Below, piece by piece: positions 60,148 to 64,000 of a stretch of DNA of 64,000 nucleotides. The notes below the pieces were generated by a model. That model searched no databases, was not told the origin of the DNA, and saw only the letters and a program-made list of their open reading frames with translations. A program made the translations under genes and the position numbers. Numbering within the stretch: position 1 is the stretch's first letter; each line of letters begins with the position of its first letter. The stretch is from Novosphingobium profundi (GTDB taxonomy: Bacteria > Pseudomonadota > Alphaproteobacteria > Sphingomonadales > Sphingomonadaceae), in the NCBI RefSeq assembly GCF_018491765.1, contig NZ_JABWCU010000014.1:1-64000 (forward strand), given 5' to 3'.

Positions 60148-62541
60148 TCAGCTCGCGGTGGCGGGCTGCGCCGGGGGCCAGCCCTCGGGCACCGTGCGCA
60201 CGTGCAGATCGCGCTGGGGGAAGGGGATCGCGATGCCCTCCTCCTGGAAGCGCCGGGCAAGCGCGAAGTTGAGCCGGCTGGAGGTGGACAGGCCCTCGGA
60301 CGCGGCATGGACGAAGGCATACATGCGCAAGTCGATCGCGCTGTCGCCGAAGCGCTCGAGGATCACGCTCGGCTCGGGGAAGGCGAGCACGCCCTCGTCC
60401 TCGCGCGCGATCGCCAGCAGCAGCGCGCGCGCCGTCTCGAGATCGGTGCCGTAGGCGACGCCGACCGCGACCTCGATGCGCGAGGGGCCGCCGGTGAAGG
60501 TGCGGTTGTGCACCACGCCCGAGATCAGCTGCGAATTGGGCACAATGATCTGGTGGCGGTCGAACGTCTCGATGTGGGTCGAGCGCACCGAGATCTTGCG
60601 CACGATGCCCGAATGGCCGCCGACTTCGATCCAGTCGCCCACTTTGACCGGGCGTTCGAGCAGGAGCAGGATGCCGCTGGTGAAGTTCTCGACCACCGAC
60701 TGCAGGCCAAAGCCCAGCCCGACCGAGAGCGCGCCCGCCACGAAGGCGAGGTTGGAGAGGTCGAGCCCGGTGGTGGCGATGGCGACGAGCGCGGCGAGCG
60801 TGATCCCCAGGTAGCCCAGGAACGTCAGCAGCGCGGCTTGTGCGCCCGCGTCCATCGCGAATTCGGGCAGCACGGTGATCCGCAGGAAGCGCTGCAGCCA
60901 CCGGGTGAGGAACAGGCCGAGCACGAAGACGGTCGCGAACGTCACCAGGTCGCCGATCGAGATCCGCACTTCGCCCAGCTCCACCCCGTTGCGCAGCAGC
61001 CGGACCCCGTCGGCGATCTCCGCGCCGCTGAAGCCCCACACCACCGCGATCACCGGCAGCACCAGGACCGTCAGCACGAAGCCGGTGGCGAGCGGGATGA
61101 AGTGCAGCGCGCGGCGATAGGGCGCGAGTCGTCCCTCGCCCAGCAGCCCGGTGACGAGCGCGATCGAGCGGTGGAGGTAGACCGCGATGCCCACCAGCGC
61201 GAGGGTGATCAGCGTCGAGGAAAACAGGAAGCGCGCAAGCATCGCGTAGCCGATCAGCGCGGCGACGAACGAGGTGAGCGCGAAGAGGCGCATCAGCCGC
61301 GAGATCGGGGTAAGGAAGTCGATCGCCTCGTGCGCACCGGGGTCCTGTGCGGGGGCGGCCTCCTGCGCCGCGCGAAAGGCGCTTACCAGCTGCCACAGCA
61401 GCCAGGCGCCCCAGCAGGCGAGGATCGCCGAAAGGATGTGCGAGAGATTGGGGGCAAGAGCGTCGTTCGCCTCGAGCGCGTCGAGCACGAGGATCGCGGC
61501 GAGCAGCGTGGTCAGGCGCTGCATGATGCGGTTGGCGCGCGGGGCCTGGGCCGGGGGCAGGGTGATCAGGCGCAGCTGCGCGAAGGGGGAGAGCACGGCG
61601 CCCCGGCCCAGCCAGCGCCCCACCGCGATCAGCCCGCCTGCGCCGACCAGCGCGGGCAGGATCCCCTTCAGCAGGTCGCGGGGCATCAGCGGCAACAGGA
61701 ACACCAGCGTCGCGATCAGCACGACGAGAAGCACGATCGCGAAGAGCAGCGTGGCGGCGCCGTCGAGCAGGAGCGTCCAGCCCAGTTTGCCGGCGATCGT
61801 GTCCGAGCCCTCGCGGCGCGCCTCGATCCGACGGGCGAGTCGCGTCCAGCCCAAGAAGCCGAGCGCGGGCGTGGCGAGCGCCACGAGCAGCGCGAGGGCC
61901 ATGGTGCGCAGCAGTGCGATGTCCTTCTTCTGCGCGGTGAAGGCCTGGAAACGCCCTGCGGTGTTGGCGATGACTTCGCCCAGTTCGCGCGCCGCGCGCA
62001 GCCATTGGCGGGGATCGAGCGCGGAGACGTCGTGGGTGAACAGGCGTTGCTTGGTGAGCGCCTTCTGGCGCGCGTCGAGCTCGCTGACGAGCACCGCCGC
62101 GCGCGCCTCGGCCGCGTCGAGCGCGAGCGCGGGGCGCATCTGCGCGCTGAGCTGGTCGCCCAGCCGCGCGCGCTGCTCGGCGACGCTCTTGGGTTCGCTC
62201 GCGCCCTCTTCCGGAAGCGGGCCGAGGGCGTCGATCTGGGCGTTGAGCACGCGCAGTTCGAGCGAGCCGCGCGCGGCGAGCGCGATGGCCTTCTCGCGGT
62301 CGGCGGCGAGCAGCTGGCGCAAGTCGTGGAGGCGCGAGGCTTCGCTGCCGGCGGCGTCGGGATCGGGGCGCGAGCGCAGCGCGGACTCGGCGGCACGGGC
62401 GTGCGCGTCGAAGGTTTCGAACAGCGAGGGCGCGTGGCTGGCGGGGGGCGAAGCGGCGGGTGCGGCGCGGGCGGGGGGGCAGAGCAACGTGCAAAGGGTG
62501 GCAAGCGCGAGCAGGAGCAGGACGCGCACGGGTTCGCGCAA
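60148..62541 (-). CDS. Large mechanosensitive channel (MscS, DUF3772) protein
   Basis: A 797-residue protein: signal peptide (RVLLLLALATLCTLLCPPARA), a periplasmic helical region (DUF3772), about ten membrane helices and a C-terminal MscS domain with GLGFGLQSVVENFTSGILLLLERPVKVGDWIEVGG. It should gate under membrane tension in osmotic downshift. The TTG at 62541 is a tentative start (LREPVRVLLLL); the ATG at 62694 would add 51 unsupported residues, including a proline-rich stretch. Confidence 0.87.
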   Translation of the reverse strand: MREPVRVLLLLALATLCTLLCPPARAAPAASPPASHAPSLFETFDAHARAAESALRSRPDPDAAGSEASRLHDLRQLLAADREKAIALAARGSLELRVLNAQIDALGPLPEEGASEPKSVAEQRARLGDQLSAQMRPALALDAAEARAAVLVSELDARQKALTKQRLFTHDVSALDPRQWLRAARELGEVIANTAGRFQAFTAQKKDIALLRTMALALLVALATPALGFLGWTRLARRIEARREGSDTIAGKLGWTLLLDGAATLLFAIVLLVVLIATLVFLLPLMPRDLLKGILPALVGAGGLIAVGRWLGRGAVLSPFAQLRLITLPPAQAPRANRIMQRLTTLLAAILVLDALEANDALAPNLSHILSAILACWGAWLLWQLVSAFRAAQEAAPAQDPGAHEAIDFLTPISRLMRLFALTSFVAALIGYAMLARFLFSSTLITLALVGIAVYLHRSIALVTGLLGEGRLAPYRRALHFIPLATGFVLTVLVLPVIAVVWGFSGAEIADGVRLLRNGVELGEVRISIGDLVTFATVFVLGLFLTRWLQRFLRITVLPEFAMDAGAQAALLTFLGYLGITLAALVAIATTGLDLSNLAFVAGALSVGLGFGLQSVVENFTSGILLLLERPVKVGDWIEVGGHSGIVRKISVRSTHIETFDRHQIIVPNSQLISGVVHNRTFTGGPSRIEVAVGVAYGTDLETARALLLAIAREDEGVLAFPEPSVILERFGDSAIDLRMYAFVHAASEGLSTSSRLNFALARRFQEEGIAIPFPQRDLHVRTVPEGWPPAQPATAS

Positions 62542-62833
62542 GACCCCAGGCGCAGGGCACGGGACCCGGCATTCGATTCGCGGCGCTGGCGGATTGGGAT
62601 GGGGGCGCGGCGCGGGCACCGGTTCTCCTCGGATCGTGGACAGGGAGGCGAGCACGCCTGCACGCACACATAGCCCGCCCGAGAAGGGGCGCACTTCGGT
62701 TCTTTCCCCGAATTCCGGCGTGGTTTTGTTGGTAGGGAGGCGACGCCCGGGCCCAAGCTGTGCGTGCCGGCTGCAGCCGCGCTTGCACGCAAGGGCATGC
62801 GGTATGACTGGACGCGCGGCGAAAGCTCCCTAT

Positions 62834-62847
62834 ATACCGATCGGTAT
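62834..62847. promoter_or_regulatory. TetR operator overlapping the regulator start codon
   Basis: ATACCGATCGGTAT, a perfect 14-base palindrome. Its last two bases are part of the ATG at 62846. It shares the frame ATACCG..(C)NGTAT with two sites near 63600, so the regulator probably binds all three and represses itself. Confidence 0.78.
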
Positions 62848-63460
62848 GGAATGTTCGGCAACCAGTACGAAGACGCGTGGCCGGCCTCGGGAATTTGATC
62901 CCGATGCCGCGCTCGGGGCTGCGTTGCAGGTATTCTGGAAGCACGGCTACGACGGCGCCTCGCTTGCCGAGCTGACCGAGGCGATGGGCATTACCAAGCC
63001 CAGCCTCTATGCCTGCTTCGGCAACAAGGAAGCGCTCTTCAAGAAAGCGCTCGACCTCTACGAGCGTGACAAGCTGGCCTATATCCGCAGCGCGCTTGAG
63101 GCGCCCAGCGCGCGCGGCGTTGCCGAGCGGCTGTTCAAGGGCGGAGTCGAGACGTACTGCGGCGCGTCCGAAAGCCAGGGGTGTCTGGGCGTCATCAGTC
63201 TGGTAGCCTGCACCAACGAGGACAGCTCGATCCGCGACCACGTGATCGCGCGGCGCCAATCGTCCGAGGCTGCGCTCGTCGCGCGCTTCGAGGAGGCGCT
63301 GGCCGATGGCGACCTGCCCGAGGGCACCGACCCCAAGGTCCTCGCCCAGTGCCTCACCACGATGCTCCAGGGCCTCGCCATTCGCGCGCAGGCCGGGGCC
63401 GAGCGGGCCGATCTCGAGAAGCTGATTGCGGGATTCCTTGCGATGTGGCCCGGCCGCTGA
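62846..63460 (+). CDS. TetR-family transcriptional regulator
   Basis: A 204-residue repressor. The N-terminal HTH is FDPDAALGAALQVFWKHGYDGASLAELTEAMGITKPSLYACFGNKEALFKKALDLY, typical of AcrR/TetR. The C-terminal ligand domain (about 70-204) has cysteines near ESQGCLGVISLVACT. An operator overlaps its start codon; two more are by the promoter of the next gene. The ligand is unknown. Confidence 0.9.
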   Translation: MECSATSTKTRGRPREFDPDAALGAALQVFWKHGYDGASLAELTEAMGITKPSLYACFGNKEALFKKALDLYERDKLAYIRSALEAPSARGVAERLFKGGVETYCGASESQGCLGVISLVACTNEDSSIRDHVIARRQSSEAALVARFEEALADGDLPEGTDPKVLAQCLTTMLQGLAIRAQAGAERADLEKLIAGFLAMWPGR

Positions 63461-63592
63461 GCGACGCCCGGGCCCGCCGCCGAGCGGAATGGGGCCCTCG
63501 AATCGCGACGTTTCGCACCCGGCCGTCGCGGGATTAAAAAAATTTCATTCATTTCGCGTTCAGCCCCTTGAAACGCGTTTTCCCAGACTAAT

Positions 63593-63606
63593 ATACCGGC
63601 CAGTAT
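63593..63606. promoter_or_regulatory. TetR operator upstream of the -35 region
   Basis: ATACCGGCCAGTAT, sharing ATACCG and GTAT with the site at 62834. It lies ten bases upstream of the TTGACG -35 element at 63616. Confidence 0.72.
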
Positions 63607-63615
63607 AAAAACTGC

Positions 63616-63643
63616 TTGACGGATTGGTGCATCGCAATATATA
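63616..63643 (+). promoter_or_regulatory. Promoter for the truncated gene at the window end
   Basis: TTGACG (63616-63621), a 16-base spacer, TATATA (63638-63643). Two TetR sites flank or overlap it, a layout suited to repression. Confidence 0.6.
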
Positions 63644-63654
63644 CCGACCAGTAT
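63641..63654. promoter_or_regulatory. TetR operator overlapping the -10 region
   Basis: ATACCGACCAGTAT. It starts inside the TATATA -10 element, so a bound repressor would block RNA polymerase. It is 48 bases centre to centre from the operator at 63593. Confidence 0.75.
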
Positions 63655-63950
63655 AGAATGATGCGACACACTTCGAAGACCTAGGGGAAGCGCCGATTCC
63701 CCGTCCCGCGTTCGCGGGGCGGACCGGCTGAAGCGCACCCGGCCTCGCCGCGAGCGGGGCAGGGGGCATACCCGAACCGAACAGATCGGCCGTGGCAGGC
63801 TGCCGGATTTTCGTGATCCGACAGGTTCCTGCGGCTGCCTTTTGACACCCGTTTCCCGGCCCCCTTGCGCCGGGGAGCACCCCGGCGCGCGCCCTATCCC
63901 CCCTCATTCCGCCGGGGTGCGCGTCGGGCCTTGTTTCAGGGAGCATAGAC
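63655..63950 (+). other. Long leader with no gene
   Basis: About 300 bases between the TetR-controlled promoter and the next start, GC-rich, with no coding frame I trust. A perfect hairpin GCGCCGGGG-AGCA-CCCCGGCGC (63867-63888) without a T-run is present, and a good ribosome-binding site (CAGGGAG) precedes the ATG at 63951. A structured 5' leader, or a second promoter nearer the gene, is possible. Confidence 0.35.
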
Positions 63951-64000
63951 ATGGCCTTTCTCGATTGCCGGGACGGGACGCTTCACGCGCTGCCCGATAC
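63951..64000 (+). CDS. Truncated gene at window end
   Basis: Starts at ATG 63951 after CAGGGAG and reads MAFLDCRDGTLHALPDT before the window ends (16 full codons plus two bases). It is probably the target of the TetR regulator. The family cannot be determined; such openings occur in alpha/beta hydrolases, among others. Confidence 0.6.
   Translation, partial: MAFLDCRDGTLHALPD

Noticed and set aside
59750..63259. Very long minus-strand frame over the MscS and TetR genes
   Set aside because: Out of frame with the MscS gene, arginine/proline-rich and without motifs; a shadow of real genes.
63867..63888. Intrinsic terminator in the long leader
   Set aside because: A perfect stem, but followed by GCGCCCT rather than a T-run, so not called a terminator.

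Overview
The window is GC-rich, gene-dense chromosomal DNA from an alphaproteobacterium, most likely a sphingomonad (Novosphingobium-like). This is inferred from gene content and codon bias, from the pairing of an FnrL-type regulator with cbb3 and bd oxidases, from a TonB-dependent receptor of the type common in that order, and from a dispersed intergenic repeat (47872-47976) that I associate with these genomes. I see no insertion sequence, prophage, CRISPR array or rRNA operon.

Layout. (1) 50-18357 is a low-oxygen respiration region: initiator tRNA, an FNR-type regulator (fnrL), a divergent OmpW porin, the cbb3 oxidase and its assembly genes (ccoNOQP-GHIS), hemN, a small PilZ gene, cydDC and divergent cydABX. 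FNR/FixK-type boxes precede ompW, ccoN and hemN. A fourth sits between pilZ and cydC, upstream of what looks like an unannotated small RNA ending in a strong terminator. (2) 18436-24955 holds a CorA-type transporter and then a divergent sulfide/persulfide module (blh, two YeeE/YedE halves, a phosphatase/rhodanese-like domain fused to sulfide:quinone reductase, TauE; facing a peroxiredoxin and a BigR/SqrR-like repressor) around an AT-rich operator. (3) 24982-32735 is housekeeping: M23 and M28 peptidases, a DUF455 protein, Bcp, GlnE, agmatine deiminase.

(4) 32790-41100 holds small and membrane proteins, a bestrophin-like channel, acetyltransferase, spermidine-synthase-like protein, thrS with a threonine-rich leader peptide in its 5' region, and a compact membrane-protein/Xre-regulator cassette. 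(5) 41120-52954 holds a membrane glycosyltransferase-like protein, hydrolase, TPR protein, flavin monooxygenase, FAD reductase, MFS transporter, repeat, FkbM methyltransferase behind an AT-rich promoter, QueG, a two-gene ABC exporter and an MsrB-like lipoprotein. (6) 52965-64000 holds an MFS exporter, a methyltransferase pair, a TonB receptor, a type-B carboxylesterase, a large MscS-type channel, and a TetR repressor with three matching operators: one over its own start and two around the promoter of a gene cut off by the window end.

The central theme is microaerobic respiration: FnrL probably coordinates cbb3, hemN (oxygen-independent haem synthesis), a porin and possibly an sRNA, while bd oxidase and sulfide oxidation offer alternative routes into the quinone pool.
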